NCBI RefSeq assembly: GCF_020166345.1
Contig: NZ_JAIUJS010000004.1
Location: forward strand, 310,001 to 374,000
Direction of reading: 5' to 3'
Length of the DNA stretch: 64,000 bases
DNA from: Winogradskyella vincentii
Lineage (GTDB): Bacteria > Bacteroidota > Bacteroidia > Flavobacteriales > Flavobacteriaceae
The translations under genes were made by a program, and so were the position numbers. Shown piece after piece: positions 9,567 to 18,501 of the stretch (position 1 is the first letter of the stretch; each line of letters opens with the position of its first letter). The notes beneath the pieces are model-generated. The model saw nothing but the letters and a program-made list of their open reading frames with translations. It searched no databases and was not told where the DNA came from.

Positions 9567-9911
9567 TTAATAGTCTGTATTAATAATTTTCACCGGTACC
9601 TTAAAAGACCTATTATTACCAATTGCCTCTTTAGATAACTTCTTATAGTTTAAGCGATACTTAATGTAATTCTCTACATTTTCGTGAGTTGTATCAACAT
9701 TTAATACAACCATTTCATTGTCTTCATTAATAACTAAATCTACAATGGCATAAACTTCAGAACTAATCTGTAAGTCAGGGTTCTTGAGTAATTCTCCTAC
9801 AGTTTGAGTTACTGTTTGTGGTTCAACATCTTTGACCGGGTTTGTACTTGCTGAAAGTACAGAGCTAAACGTAATTGCTACGGCTAGCACAAACATTTTT
9901 AATGCTTTCAT
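9567..9911 (-). CDS. Small secreted protein of unknown function
   Basis: A 114-residue exported protein. Residues 1-21 form a signal peptide (MKALKMFVLAVAITFSSVLSAS). The mature part has a short acidic N-terminus, then alternating strand and helix patterns with the segment EVYAIVDLVINEDNEMVVL and a C-terminal FKVPVKIIN strand, giving a small alpha/beta fold of about 90 residues. The layout faintly recalls periplasmic TonB-C-like domains, but no key motif supports that. It is monocistronic, between a bidirectional terminator on its 3' side and the sucC terminator on its 5' side. I do not recognise a named family. Confidence 0.7.
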   Translation of the reverse strand: MKALKMFVLAVAITFSSVLSASTNPVKDVEPQTVTQTVGELLKNPDLQISSEVYAIVDLVINEDNEMVVLNVDTTHENVENYIKYRLNYKKLSKEAIGNNRSFKVPVKIINTDY

Positions 9912-10023
9912 AATTTTCGTTTTTATAAGATTGATACTTAATAGACTGAAGGAATTATATTATGTTACAGGTCTTAACACTGTTTAACGTTGATTAGGAG
10001 AACATTAACATTAGAGCAAAAAA

Positions 10024-10046
10024 AAGCACCTATTATATAGGTGCTT
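10024..10046 (-). terminator. Intrinsic terminator of sucC
   Basis: A 10-bp perfect stem (AAGCACCTAT at 10024-10033 with its complement at 10037-10046) and a 3-nt loop. Read on the minus strand it is followed by a run of T residues (the A-run at 10018-10025). It lies 23 nt beyond the sucC stop codon. Confidence 0.85.
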
Positions 10047-10068
10047 AATATTTATAATTAAAATAACT

Positions 10069-11259
10069 TTATGATAGGACTTCTTGAACCTTATCTGCAG
10101 CTTCTTGAAACTCAGTAGCACTCAAAACGTCTAAACCAGAATTATCAATCAGTTCTTTCGCAATATCTGCATTAGTACCTTGCAACCTAACAATAATAGG
10201 CACATTGATATTCCCTAAATTTTTATATGCATCTATAACGCCTTGTGCTACTCTATCACAACGTACAATGCCTCCAAATATGTTTATTAATATGGCTTTT
10301 ACATTAGGATCTTTTAAAATGATCTTAAATGCAGCTTCAACTCTAGATGCGTCTGCAGTTCCTCCAACATCAAGAAAGTTTGCTGGCTCACCACCAGAAT
10401 GCTTAATCAAATCCATTGTTGCCATTGCAAGACCAGCACCATTAACCATACATCCTACATTGCCATCTAAGTCAACATAGTTTAATCCTAAAGAACCAGC
10501 TTCAACTTCAATTGGATTTTCTTCACGTAAATCTCTTAATTCAGCTAAATCTCTATGTCTGTACAAAGCATTGTCATCTAAAGTAACTTTAGAATCTACA
10601 GCCAAAATCTTGTCATCACTTGTCTTAAGGACTGGGTTTATCTCAAATAAAGATGCATCAGACTTAACATAAGCAGTATATAATGCTGTAACAAATTTTG
10701 TCATTTCTTTAAATGCTGTACCTGATAATCCTAAATTAAACGCAACACGCCTTGCCTGAAATGGCAGAATTCCTACCGCAGGATCAATTTCTTCTGTGAA
10801 AATTAAATGAGGTGTTTCCTCTGCAACCTGTTCAATATCCATTCCTCCTTCTGTAGAATACATTATCATATTTCTGCCAACTCCACGATTCAAAAGAACC
10901 GACATATAATATTCTTCTGGTTCGCTATCACCGGGATAGTACACGTCTTCAGCAACAAGAACCTGATGAACCTTTTTACCTTCAGCAGATGTCTGAGGAG
11001 TAACTAAATTCATACCTATAATATTGCCTGCTATTTCTTCTACTTCTTGTAAATTTTTAGCAAGTTTTACTCCACCGCCTTTACCGCGTCCACCTGCATG
11101 AACTTGGGCTTTTATTACATGCCATGAAGTTCCTGTTTCTGCAGTTAGTTGTTTTGCAGCATCAACTGCCTCATTGGCGCTATGTGCTACAATACCTCGT
11201 TGTATACGTACACCAAAACTGTTTAGCAATTCTTTTCCTTGATATTCGTGTAAATTCAT
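10069..11259 (-). CDS. sucC: Succinate--CoA ligase (ADP-forming) beta subunit
   Basis: The beta subunit of succinyl-CoA synthetase, the TCA-cycle enzyme that makes ATP (or GTP) from succinyl-CoA. Its 396 residues are the standard length. MNLHEYQGKELL opens the ATP-grasp domain; the basic, glycine-rich segment VHAGGRGKGGGVKLA contributes to nucleotide binding, and the C-terminal CoA-ligase domain carries NIFGGIVRCDRVAQGV. The alpha-subunit gene sucD is not adjacent, a split often seen in Bacteroidota. A consensus promoter (minus strand, -33 TTG and -7 TATTTTTG) precedes the gene, and a strong terminator follows, so it is its own transcription unit. Confidence 0.97.
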   Translation of the reverse strand: MNLHEYQGKELLNSFGVRIQRGIVAHSANEAVDAAKQLTAETGTSWHVIKAQVHAGGRGKGGGVKLAKNLQEVEEIAGNIIGMNLVTPQTSAEGKKVHQVLVAEDVYYPGDSEPEEYYMSVLLNRGVGRNMIMYSTEGGMDIEQVAEETPHLIFTEEIDPAVGILPFQARRVAFNLGLSGTAFKEMTKFVTALYTAYVKSDASLFEINPVLKTSDDKILAVDSKVTLDDNALYRHRDLAELRDLREENPIEVEAGSLGLNYVDLDGNVGCMVNGAGLAMATMDLIKHSGGEPANFLDVGGTADASRVEAAFKIILKDPNVKAILINIFGGIVRCDRVAQGVIDAYKNLGNINVPIIVRLQGTNADIAKELIDNSGLDVLSATEFQEAADKVQEVLS

Positions 11260-11286
11260 TTGTTATCAGAAATTTATTTCAAGGCA

Positions 11287-11316
11287 CAAAAATAAGGAAC
11301 CTAAAACGTTTCTCAA
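11287..11316 (-). promoter_or_regulatory. Promoter of sucC (-33 TTG, 19-nt spacer, -7 TATTTTTG)
   Basis: On the minus strand TTG (complement of CAA at 11314-11316) is followed by exactly 19 nt and TATTTTTG (complement of CAAAAATA, 11287-11294). This is the best -33/-7 match in the window; the ATG lies 27 nt downstream. Confidence 0.8.
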
Positions 11317-11459
11317 ATTAATTTACCCAATGATTAGTCAAGGATTTGAAAATGAATTTTTATCAAAGGAATTAAATAAAATATATTGTTATATAATTAA
11401 CAAAATGTTTAAATATTGATATTTCTAATCACTTTTATGTGTTTAATTAATCTATAAAA

Positions 11460-11467
11460 TATATTTG
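11460..11467 (+). promoter_or_regulatory. -7 element of lysA (TATATTTG)
   Basis: TATATTTG matches TAnnTTTG. Its last three bases are the TTG that would otherwise be the most upstream possible start of lysA. No clear -33 TTG is seen at 19-20 nt upstream. Confidence 0.6.
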
Positions 11468-11482
11468 AACAAAACATTTTGT

Positions 11483-12685
11483 ATGTCTAAAAAACTTTTA
11501 AATATAGCTTCTGAATTTGGGAGTCCAGTCTATGTATATGATTCAGAAACCATCATTAATCAATATAATAGACTTACTAAGGCATTTAGTAATGTAAAAA
11601 ATCTTAAGGTAAACTATGCTGTAAAAGCACTTTCAAATATATCCATATTAAGATTATTTAAATCATTGGGATCTGGTTTAGATACTGTTTCAATACAAGA
11701 AGTACAACTTGGACTAAAAGCCGGTTTCAAACCAGAACATATTATATACACACCCAATGGTGTTTCTTTAGAGGAAATAGAAAATGTTGCGAAACTAGGT
11801 GTTCAGATTAATATAGATAACTTATCAATTCTGGAGCAATTTGGCACTAAGCATCCAAATATACCTGTCTGCATCAGAATTAATCCTCATGTTATGGCTG
11901 GAGGCAATACCAATATTTCTGTGGGACATATTGATAGTAAATTTGGTATATCCATTCATCAAATACCGTTGTTATTGCGTATTGTTGAGAATACTAAGAT
12001 GAATATTAACGGTATACACATGCATACTGGAAGCGATATATTGGATATTGATGTATTCTTATATGCTAGTGAAATTTTATTTGAAACAGCAAAGCAATTC
12101 AAAAACTTAGAGTTTATTGATTTTGGATCTGGTTTTAAAGTACCCTATAAAGAAGGCGATATTGAAACCAATATTGAAGAACTTGGTAAGAAACTTTCTA
12201 AACGATTTAATGAATTTTGTAAATCCTACGGTAAAGAATTAACCTTGGCTTTTGAGCCAGGAAAGTTCTTAGTTAGTCAATCTGGTGTGTTTTTAGCAAA
12301 AGTAAATGTTGTAAAGCAAACAACCTCAACTGTTTTCGCTCAAATAGACTCTGGCTTTAACCATCTCATTAGACCGATGCTTTATGGTTCTCAACATGAA
12401 ATTATTAATATTACTAATCCCGGCGGAAGGGAGCGTTTCTACTCTGTTGTAGGTTACATTTGTGAAACTGATACCTTTGCGAACAACAGACGTATCAATG
12501 AAATTAAAGAAGGTGATATTCTTTGTTTCAAAAATGCTGGTGCATATTGTTTTACAATGGCAAGTAATTATAACTCGCGTTATAGACCTGCAGAAGTACT
12601 AATACATAATGGTAAACCCCATCTTATTAGAAAACGCGAAACTTTCGAGGACATTCTACAGAATCAAGTAGAAATTTCAATATAA
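11483..12685 (+). CDS. lysA: Diaminopimelate decarboxylase
   Basis: A PLP enzyme that converts meso-diaminopimelate to L-lysine, the last step of lysine synthesis. With the ATG at 11483 it has 400 residues, normal for the family; the TTG at 11465 lies inside the -7 promoter element and is rejected as a start. The alanine-racemase-like barrel carries the PLP lysine in VNYAVKAL (Lys48), the HMHTGSD loop and the glycine turn DFGSGF. The C-terminal beta domain holds the CFKNAGAYCFTMASNYN segment, where the conserved Cys/Glu-type substrate contacts lie. It is probably monocistronic, with about 230 nt free on the 3' side. Confidence 0.95.
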   Translation: MSKKLLNIASEFGSPVYVYDSETIINQYNRLTKAFSNVKNLKVNYAVKALSNISILRLFKSLGSGLDTVSIQEVQLGLKAGFKPEHIIYTPNGVSLEEIENVAKLGVQINIDNLSILEQFGTKHPNIPVCIRINPHVMAGGNTNISVGHIDSKFGISIHQIPLLLRIVENTKMNINGIHMHTGSDILDIDVFLYASEILFETAKQFKNLEFIDFGSGFKVPYKEGDIETNIEELGKKLSKRFNEFCKSYGKELTLAFEPGKFLVSQSGVFLAKVNVVKQTTSTVFAQIDSGFNHLIRPMLYGSQHEIINITNPGGRERFYSVVGYICETDTFANNRRINEIKEGDILCFKNAGAYCFTMASNYNSRYRPAEVLIHNGKPHLIRKRETFEDILQNQVEISI

Positions 12686-12916
12686 AGGGTTACCATTTGT
12701 GAGATTTTATTCCATTTCGTCGGATTTTTCAACAATATTAACCTAAATATGGTTATATTGTAGTGTTATACTCCCTTAACAATCAATTTCTTAGCAAGAA
12801 TTATCTTACAATTTGCACCCTAGCTACTTGTACCTAGTCTTTAATTTTTCTATTCTCTAGAGCTGGAATGATTATGTTTTGGTGGCTATTAATTAATCAA
12901 CTAAATCATTCACATT

Positions 12917-13648
12917 ATGAAAAAACTAAGTATTCTATTACTTGTTGTTCCATTCTTTCTTATGGGACAAGACGACAACTCAGCTATGATTAACAATGTA
13001 ACACACATTAAGGTAAAAATGGGCCATGATGCTCAATTTATTGATGGTGTTAAAAAGTACAAAAAGTGTTACGCAGAAAACGGCGGTGAGGACACATGGA
13101 ATTTTTGGAACCGTGTTCAAGGTTCATCATCTGTATATGCTGTCACTGACACGATGGCAAATTGGGCAGAAATGGATGAAGGTCCGGATGAAGCAAGTGG
13201 AAAGTGTAGAGAACTTATGATGGAATCTATTATGCCACATATGAAAGATGTGAATTACATGATAACTATGAGCATGCCTGATATCAGTAACGATTCTCAA
13301 GATCCTGCAACCAAAGTTTGGGTTACTTATTTTAGAGTAAGTAATTATGCAGATTTTATGTCAGTAATTAAAGCCGTATCTGGCGCAATAAAAAAAGCTG
13401 AAGGTGACGAACGTGCATATTGGTATGAGGTACAAGGTGGTAGCGAAAAAGACGCAGATTATCTTGTAGCATGGCCATTTGAAAAGTATGCTGATCTTGA
13501 TAAGGACCAAGATGGTGTTTGGGCAGTTTATTCTAAAGAACATGGTGAAGAAAAAACGGCTGAAATGCGTGCAAAATTTAATGCTGCAGTAGATGGCTCA
13601 TGGTCTTATATCTATAGTAAAAATATGGATATGTCTAAAACTGACTAA
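12917..13648 (+). CDS. Secreted protein with two ABM-like (dimeric alpha/beta barrel) halves
   Basis: A 243-residue exported protein with a short signal peptide (MKKLSILLLVVPFFLMGQ). The mature part shows an internal duplication. One half runs from HIKVKMGHDAQFIDGVKKYK to an NFWNRVQGSSSVYAV strand and a W-containing helix; the second runs from VWVTYFRVSNYADFMSVIKA to YWYEVQGGSEKDADYLVAW. This strand-helix-strand-strand-helix order resembles antibiotic-biosynthesis-monooxygenase-type ferredoxin-like domains. No catalytic motif is evident, so a substrate is not proposed. The 231-nt region upstream contains TACAATTTG at 12807-12815, a -7-like element with one extra base, implying a roughly 95-nt leader. 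Confidence 0.65.
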   Translation: MKKLSILLLVVPFFLMGQDDNSAMINNVTHIKVKMGHDAQFIDGVKKYKKCYAENGGEDTWNFWNRVQGSSSVYAVTDTMANWAEMDEGPDEASGKCRELMMESIMPHMKDVNYMITMSMPDISNDSQDPATKVWVTYFRVSNYADFMSVIKAVSGAIKKAEGDERAYWYEVQGGSEKDADYLVAWPFEKYADLDKDQDGVWAVYSKEHGEEKTAEMRAKFNAAVDGSWSYIYSKNMDMSKTD

Positions 13649-13813
13649 ATATTAGAGCAATATTTTTTTTCAAATATTTAGCAGTACAATGTGATTAATA
13701 AAACAATTTTTTTTTTTGATTGGATATTCTGTTAGTTTTAGTGTTAAAGTAAAATGCTGATCAGAAATTAAATTCAATGTTAACTAAGCTATCAATTAAA
13801 ACTGCTAAATAGT

Positions 13814-13843
13814 AAAAGCGTCACTTTAAAGTGGCGCTTTTTT
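13814..13843 (+). terminator. Intrinsic terminator
   Basis: A long, nearly perfect inverted repeat (AAAAGCGTCACTTT at 13814-13827 against AAAGTGGCGCTTTT at 13828-13841, one G-T pair), followed by more T residues. It lies 166 nt beyond the stop of the 12917 gene and 37 nt before the next gene, so that transcript would have a long 3' tail. Confidence 0.8.
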
Positions 13844-13879
13844 AATACCTTTAAAAACCCGAAGTCATAAATCAATAAA

Positions 13880-15073
13880 ATGACTAAGTCATCAATCAAA
13901 TCTAAAAGAATAAACTCTATTGACCTTTTAAGAGGTCTAGTAATGGTTCTAATGGCATTAGACCATGTTAGAGACTACTTCCATATCAATGCATTTACAG
14001 GTAACTATCCGGAAAATATGGAGTCAACTAATATCGTTCTCTTTGGAACTCGATTTGTGACTCACTTTTGCGCACCTGTTTTTGTATTCTTAGCTGGTAC
14101 TTCTGCATTTCTTTATGGTCAAAACAAGTCTAAAATACATTTATCTAAGTTTCTTATTACAAGAGGTATATGGCTCATTTTGGTTGAGATTTTAATCAAT
14201 AATTTTTTATGGTGGTTTGATATTTCCTTTGGTTTTACTAACCTCCAAGTTATATGGGCTATAGGTATCTGTATGATCGTTTTAGGTCTGTTAATACATT
14301 TACCAAAGAAGATAATATTAAGTATTGGGTTACTTATTGTTTTTGGGCATAACTTATTGGACGGAATCGTTAAAGAAGGCAGTAGTATAGATTCAATAAT
14401 TTGGTATTTCTTGCACCAAATGAACGGTTTCAGTTATACCGAAGGAAAATTTTTATGGTTTTCTTATCCTGTATTGCCATGGATTGGAGTTATGTCGTTA
14501 GGTTATTGCTTTGGCTTGTTATATAAGAAAAATATAACATTAGCCTACAGACAAAAATGGTTGCTTATAATGGGCTTTACTTCTATTATATTATTTTTTG
14601 TTTTAAGAGGGTTGAATGTTTACGGAGATTTAGTGCCTTGGTCATATCAGGAATCTACAGAAAAAAGTATAATATCATTTTTTAATGCAACTAAATACCC
14701 ACCATCCTTAGTCTATTTGTTAATGACATTAGGACCTGCCTTTTTGTTCTTGTATGCTATTGAAAACGTAAAAAATAAGATTGCAGATTATTTAATTGTT
14801 TTTGGCAGAGTACCATTTTTCTATTACATCCTCCATATTTTCGTAATTCACCTTGGGGCTATTATAGGTTTGGTTATTACTGGTAAGGATTGGAAATTGA
14901 TGATACTTGATAATGAGACCATGAACTCGGGAGCCCTTCATGGTTATGGTTATTCCCTATTAACGGTATACATCATTTGGATAACGATTGTACTAATCTT
15001 ATACCCTATTTGTTATAAGTATATGCGTTATAAATTGATAAATAAAGATAAATGGTGGTTAAGTTATTTGTAA
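13880..15073 (+). CDS. DUF1624 / heparan-alpha-glucosaminide N-acetyltransferase-like membrane protein
   Basis: A polytopic inner-membrane protein of 397 residues with about ten hydrophobic segments. The N-terminus KRINSIDLLRGLVMVLMALDHVRDYFH is the hallmark of the DUF1624/HGSNAT-type acyltransferase family: Arg and Asp in DLLRG, then the conserved DHVRD with the His thought to act in acyl transfer. The loop HFCAPVFVFLAG after it is also conserved. Relatives move acetyl groups across membranes to sugars; the acceptor here is unknown. A weak -7 candidate TACCTTTA lies at 13846-13853, directly after the preceding terminator. Confidence 0.85.
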   Translation: MTKSSIKSKRINSIDLLRGLVMVLMALDHVRDYFHINAFTGNYPENMESTNIVLFGTRFVTHFCAPVFVFLAGTSAFLYGQNKSKIHLSKFLITRGIWLILVEILINNFLWWFDISFGFTNLQVIWAIGICMIVLGLLIHLPKKIILSIGLLIVFGHNLLDGIVKEGSSIDSIIWYFLHQMNGFSYTEGKFLWFSYPVLPWIGVMSLGYCFGLLYKKNITLAYRQKWLLIMGFTSIILFFVLRGLNVYGDLVPWSYQESTEKSIISFFNATKYPPSLVYLLMTLGPAFLFLYAIENVKNKIADYLIVFGRVPFFYYILHIFVIHLGAIIGLVITGKDWKLMILDNETMNSGALHGYGYSLLTVYIIWITIVLILYPICYKYMRYKLINKDKWWLSYL

Positions 15074-15123
15074 CTTTAAACTAATCTTTCATACCTATAC
15101 TGTATGATATAATTTTTTAATTG

Positions 15124-15246
15124 ATGAATGGATTTGACATTGTAATGGTAATTGCCATTATCCTATTCGCTAGACTTGGTGTTAGGTTAGTGACTCAGTA
15201 TATAAAAATGCGGAAGGATAAAGACAATGATGAAAGTAATCCATAA
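15124..15246 (+). CDS. Possible 40-residue single-pass membrane protein
   Basis: An ATG at 15124 opens 40 codons ending in TAA. The product begins MNGFDIVMVIAIILFARLG, one hydrophobic helix, and ends in a strongly charged tail (KMRKDKDNDESNP). This layout is typical of real small membrane proteins. It lies 50 nt behind the DUF1624 gene on the same strand. No recognisable ribosome-binding site is visible, and there is no known homologue that I can name, so the call is tentative. Confidence 0.4.
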   Translation: MNGFDIVMVIAIILFARLGVRLVTQYIKMRKDKDNDESNP

Positions 15247-15276
15247 GAAAAATCATTGAGAACTTATTCTTAAAAA

Positions 15277-15651
15277 CTATAAATCTCTATAGAAAGTTAA
15301 TCCATTGCCAAACAAATCATAAAAGGCAAACTCTTTTGTCCCCCAAGGCATTTCCTTAAGACTCGTGTTTTTATGAAACACGTTTTTTGTATTGTACTCT
15401 TCAAATAATCCTTCAATATTTTCAACATAAATCCTTAACATCGGTCTATCTAAACCAGCAACCCACTCTTTTTCGTCGTGCCATTGCAAATGAATTTCAA
15501 TATTGTCTCGTTTAACACCAGCATAACCGTTTGGATCGGTAGGATCTCTAAATGCAACCGCAAACCCTAATTTATCACAATAATATTCAATTGCTTCATT
15601 TACTTTTTTTACTGGTAATACCGGATGAATAGCCTTTAAAAACCCTGTCAT
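15277..15651 (-). CDS. VOC family (glyoxalase/bleomycin-resistance fold) protein
   Basis: A 124-residue cytoplasmic protein of the vicinal-oxygen-chelate fold. Two beta-alpha-beta-beta-beta modules are visible: AIHPVLPVKKVNEAIEYY with YCDKLGFAVAFRD, then MLRIYVENIEGLFEEY with EFAFYDLFGNGLTFY. Potential metal ligands are the early His (AIHP), the His in EIHLQWH and a late Glu/Asp. Family members include glyoxalase I, dioxygenases and bleomycin-binding proteins; short stand-alone members like this cannot be assigned a substrate from sequence. It is convergent with nothing close on its 3' side and divergent from the M23 peptidase gene (61 nt between starts). Confidence 0.8.
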   Translation of the reverse strand: MTGFLKAIHPVLPVKKVNEAIEYYCDKLGFAVAFRDPTDPNGYAGVKRDNIEIHLQWHDEKEWVAGLDRPMLRIYVENIEGLFEEYNTKNVFHKNTSLKEMPWGTKEFAFYDLFGNGLTFYRDL

Positions 15652-15712
15652 GATTTTTCTTTATTTTTAATACTTAAATGTAACATTTTAGTTATTGCAT
15701 CCTCTTATTATT

Positions 15713-16522
15713 ATGAAACATTTTTTAATCACAATACTACTTTTAATCACATTTCAGATTGGATATGGACAAACTTTAGAGAGTCAAAAGCGCTTCGAAA
15801 ATGATTCTGTTTATATAGACTTTATAAATCCCTTCTATGCACCAATTGAAATGAAGCTATCCGCTTTAGACTCAACAAAAGCATATATTAGAGTAAGACA
15901 AAATGCTATATTAAATTATCAGGATACACTTCATGGTGCTTTTGTAGTACCGAAATCAATGGTGAAGGATACTTCCAATATTAATAGTAGTCATTATATA
16001 AATTTTAAAGGAAATTTTGGAGATCCAAAATCAATCGCAGATACCGAATATCGCTATACATTACCCTATCCCAAAAACAAGCGATATAAAATCATTCAGT
16101 CCTTTGGTGGTAAATTTTCACATAATAAACCACATTCTAAATATGCAATAGATTTTGGGACTAAAGTCGGTGATACCATTACAGCTTCTAGAGATGGTAT
16201 TGTGTTTTTTGTAAAAGAAGACTCAGACGAACACTGTAGAACCCGAAAATGTATTGATAAGGGCAACAAAGTCTATATTCTCCATAAGGATGGAACAATG
16301 GCACATTATGTTCATTTAAAATTAAATGGCGCTCTTGTTGAAGTTGGAGATAAGGTAGATGTTGGTGAACCCATTGCCATCTCTGGAATGACAGGATTTA
16401 CAACCATACCACACCTTCATTTGGTTGTTTATAAAGCCAATGGAATTTCTATTCCGTTTTACTTTAAGGGTCAAAAATCAAAAAAGCTTAAACAAGGAAA
16501 ATACTATACACGGAGAAAATAA
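15713..16522 (+). CDS. Exported M23 family metallopeptidase
   Basis: A zinc endopeptidase of the lysostaphin/LytM type that normally cuts peptidoglycan cross-links, 269 residues. The start is set at ATG 15713 because it opens onto a signal peptide (MKHFLITILLLITFQIGYGQ); the TTG at 15695 only adds six residues before it. The catalytic region is C-terminal: PHSKYAIDFGT supplies the His and Asp ligands, and HLHLVVYK is the HxH motif. The long N-terminal segment (about residues 20-130) has no motif that I recognise. A Cys pair in EHCRTRKCID may form a disulfide in the periplasm. Confidence 0.88.
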   Translation: MKHFLITILLLITFQIGYGQTLESQKRFENDSVYIDFINPFYAPIEMKLSALDSTKAYIRVRQNAILNYQDTLHGAFVVPKSMVKDTSNINSSHYINFKGNFGDPKSIADTEYRYTLPYPKNKRYKIIQSFGGKFSHNKPHSKYAIDFGTKVGDTITASRDGIVFFVKEDSDEHCRTRKCIDKGNKVYILHKDGTMAHYVHLKLNGALVEVGDKVDVGEPIAISGMTGFTTIPHLHLVVYKANGISIPFYFKGQKSKKLKQGKYYTRRK

Positions 16523-16525
16523 ATC

Positions 16526-17092
16526 TTACGATTTTACCTTACCAGTAAAATGATTCACTTTTGGATTAATTGGGTTACCTGTAGTACGTCTATAAATTGC
16601 AATTTGCCCACAATGCCAAATACCATCAGAAATTGGTCCATTAACCTGATTCCAAAATGGAATTTTTTGATCACCGAAAATTATGTTGAATTGAGATATA
16701 TCGTCACTATCTCTCAAAATATCTGCTGCTGTTTTAAGATTTACCAATGTCTTAGATCGCATTTCAGAATAGTTTAATTCTTCATTTGTTCTATCATTAG
16801 GTTTTTTTAAGGTGGAATTGACAATAATTTTAGATAAATCATAAATATGTTTAATCGTTTCCCTTGTAGTACGTCCTTCTTCAGTAGCTTTAAATTTCAA
16901 ATCCTGCTCCGTGAGATTATTAGTTGCCCAATAAAACCTGAAACCCAGGGCATCAACCATTCTCGCTGATATCGTACCTGCAGTAAATTCCTCTGAATAT
17001 TCTGGGATTTCATAATAGGGTAATTGCTCTTCTGATTGACAAAGCAAAACATTACTAAAAGCTAATACAATAAAAACGAATATAATTTTCAT
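16526..17092 (-). CDS. Secreted DinB-like four-helix protein
   Basis: A 188-residue exported protein with a signal peptide (MKIIFVFIVLAFSNVLLCQ). The mature part has the helix order and motifs of the DinB/YfiT metal-binding superfamily: TTRETIKHIYDLSKII supplies the first His, and ISDGIWHCGQIAIYRR corresponds to the conserved HxGQ helix with the last His ligand. DinB-like proteins bind a divalent metal with three His and often act as thiol S-transferases; this function is not proven here. Export is unusual for the family. It is the last gene of the eight-gene minus-strand run, 3 nt behind the M28 peptidase gene. Confidence 0.7.
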   Translation of the reverse strand: MKIIFVFIVLAFSNVLLCQSEEQLPYYEIPEYSEEFTAGTISARMVDALGFRFYWATNNLTEQDLKFKATEEGRTTRETIKHIYDLSKIIVNSTLKKPNDRTNEELNYSEMRSKTLVNLKTAADILRDSDDISQFNIIFGDQKIPFWNQVNGPISDGIWHCGQIAIYRRTTGNPINPKVNHFTGKVKS

Positions 17093-17095
17093 TTT

Positions 17096-18499
17096 CTAAT
17101 CTCTAAAATTTGATGATTTAGGCACTGGATTCACACCATACTTATCATACAAATAAACCAAGGACGTCATTGTTGCTGCTCCCAATTCTAATTCACGTTT
17201 ATTAACATGCTCAAACATATCATTTGATGCATGATGATGATCAAAATAGCGTTGGGAATCTGGTCTTAAACCAGCCAAAACATTCGATTCTGATCGTAAC
17301 GGACCAACATCTGCACCGCTACCACCTAATTCAAAATAATGGATAAGATATGGTTTAAACAATGGTTTCCAGTCGAGGACTTGACTATAATTGGCTTCAT
17401 TTGTAGTAAAAGAAAATCCACGTGGTGTAAATCCTCCAGCATCACTTTCTAATGCAAAAATGTGATTCTCACCTTTTTCCTTTGCAACTTCAGCATACTT
17501 TCTTGCACCTCTTAAACCATTTTCTTCATTCATAAACAAAACAACCCTTATACTTCTTTTTGGTGTAATCCCACTTTCCTTCATTAATCTTAGCACATCC
17601 ATGGACTGTACAACTCCTGCTCCATCATCGTGAGCTCCATCTCCTAAATCCCAAGAATCTAAATGACCTCCAACCAAAATTATTTCATTTGGAAATTCAG
17701 AGCCTGTAATTTCACCTATAACATTATATGACAAAACATCTTCAAATTGTTGGCAACTTTGCTCTAAGAAAAACTCAAGATTAGGATCCTTCTTAAGCGC
17801 CTCACTTAACTTAACCGCATCGTTAGTACTTATAGCAGCAGAAGGTATTCTTTGAGCTACTGGTAAATCACCGTAACTCATACTACCTGTATGAGGGTAA
17901 TCATCTTGCCTAGAACTCAAGGAACGCACAATAGTACCTACAGCACCATACTTTGCTGCCTCAGCCGCTCCTCTATAGCGTTCTGAAGAACAACCTCCAT
18001 ACGCCTGAAACGTATTAATTAACTCTGGCTGTAGGGCTCTATTAATAAAAACGATTTTGCCTTTTATCTTTTCTTCACCTAAGCCAGCTATATCCTTGTA
18101 TGTGCTTACCTCAATAACTTGTGCTTTTGTCCCACCATCTGGTGTTGCTATTGAACCTCCCAAGGCACAGATATTTACTTTATGAAATCCATCAGACGAT
18201 TCGAAATAAGCCATTTCTTTCTCTCCTCTCACCCACTTTGGAACCATTACTGGCTGCAACCATACTTTATCTAATCCTAATTTCTCAAGTTCGGATTTAG
18301 TGTACTGTACAGCTAGTTCTGCACTTGTAGAACCAGACAATCGTCCTCCAATAGTATTGGATAGATAATCTAACCAATCATAACTCTTTCCATTCGTTAA
18401 AGACGTTTTATAAATGGTTTTTAATACATCTTCATCATTCTGTGCAATGCAATATGTAGTTGCAATAACAAAAAGAAGCGCAATTCTTAAGACTTTCAT
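17096..18499 (-). CDS. Exported M28 family aminopeptidase/carboxypeptidase
   Basis: A zinc exopeptidase of 467 residues with a signal peptide (MKVLRIALLFVIATTYCIAQ). A PA domain insert (about 120-250) precedes the catalytic core. Co-catalytic zinc ligands are visible in GGHLDSWDLGDGAHDDGAG (His and Asp), MNEENGLRGARKY (Glu pair), the SDAGGF segment and a late HHHASNDMF His. The architecture matches plasma glutamate carboxypeptidase-like and M28 aminopeptidases that trim peptides outside the cytoplasm. It lies 2 nt behind the PPK2 gene and 3 nt before the DinB-like gene, as part of a tight operon. Confidence 0.9.
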   Translation of the reverse strand: MKVLRIALLFVIATTYCIAQNDEDVLKTIYKTSLTNGKSYDWLDYLSNTIGGRLSGSTSAELAVQYTKSELEKLGLDKVWLQPVMVPKWVRGEKEMAYFESSDGFHKVNICALGGSIATPDGGTKAQVIEVSTYKDIAGLGEEKIKGKIVFINRALQPELINTFQAYGGCSSERYRGAAEAAKYGAVGTIVRSLSSRQDDYPHTGSMSYGDLPVAQRIPSAAISTNDAVKLSEALKKDPNLEFFLEQSCQQFEDVLSYNVIGEITGSEFPNEIILVGGHLDSWDLGDGAHDDGAGVVQSMDVLRLMKESGITPKRSIRVVLFMNEENGLRGARKYAEVAKEKGENHIFALESDAGGFTPRGFSFTTNEANYSQVLDWKPLFKPYLIHYFELGGSGADVGPLRSESNVLAGLRPDSQRYFDHHHASNDMFEHVNKRELELGAATMTSLVYLYDKYGVNPVPKSSNFRD

Positions 18500-18501
18500 T
18501 T

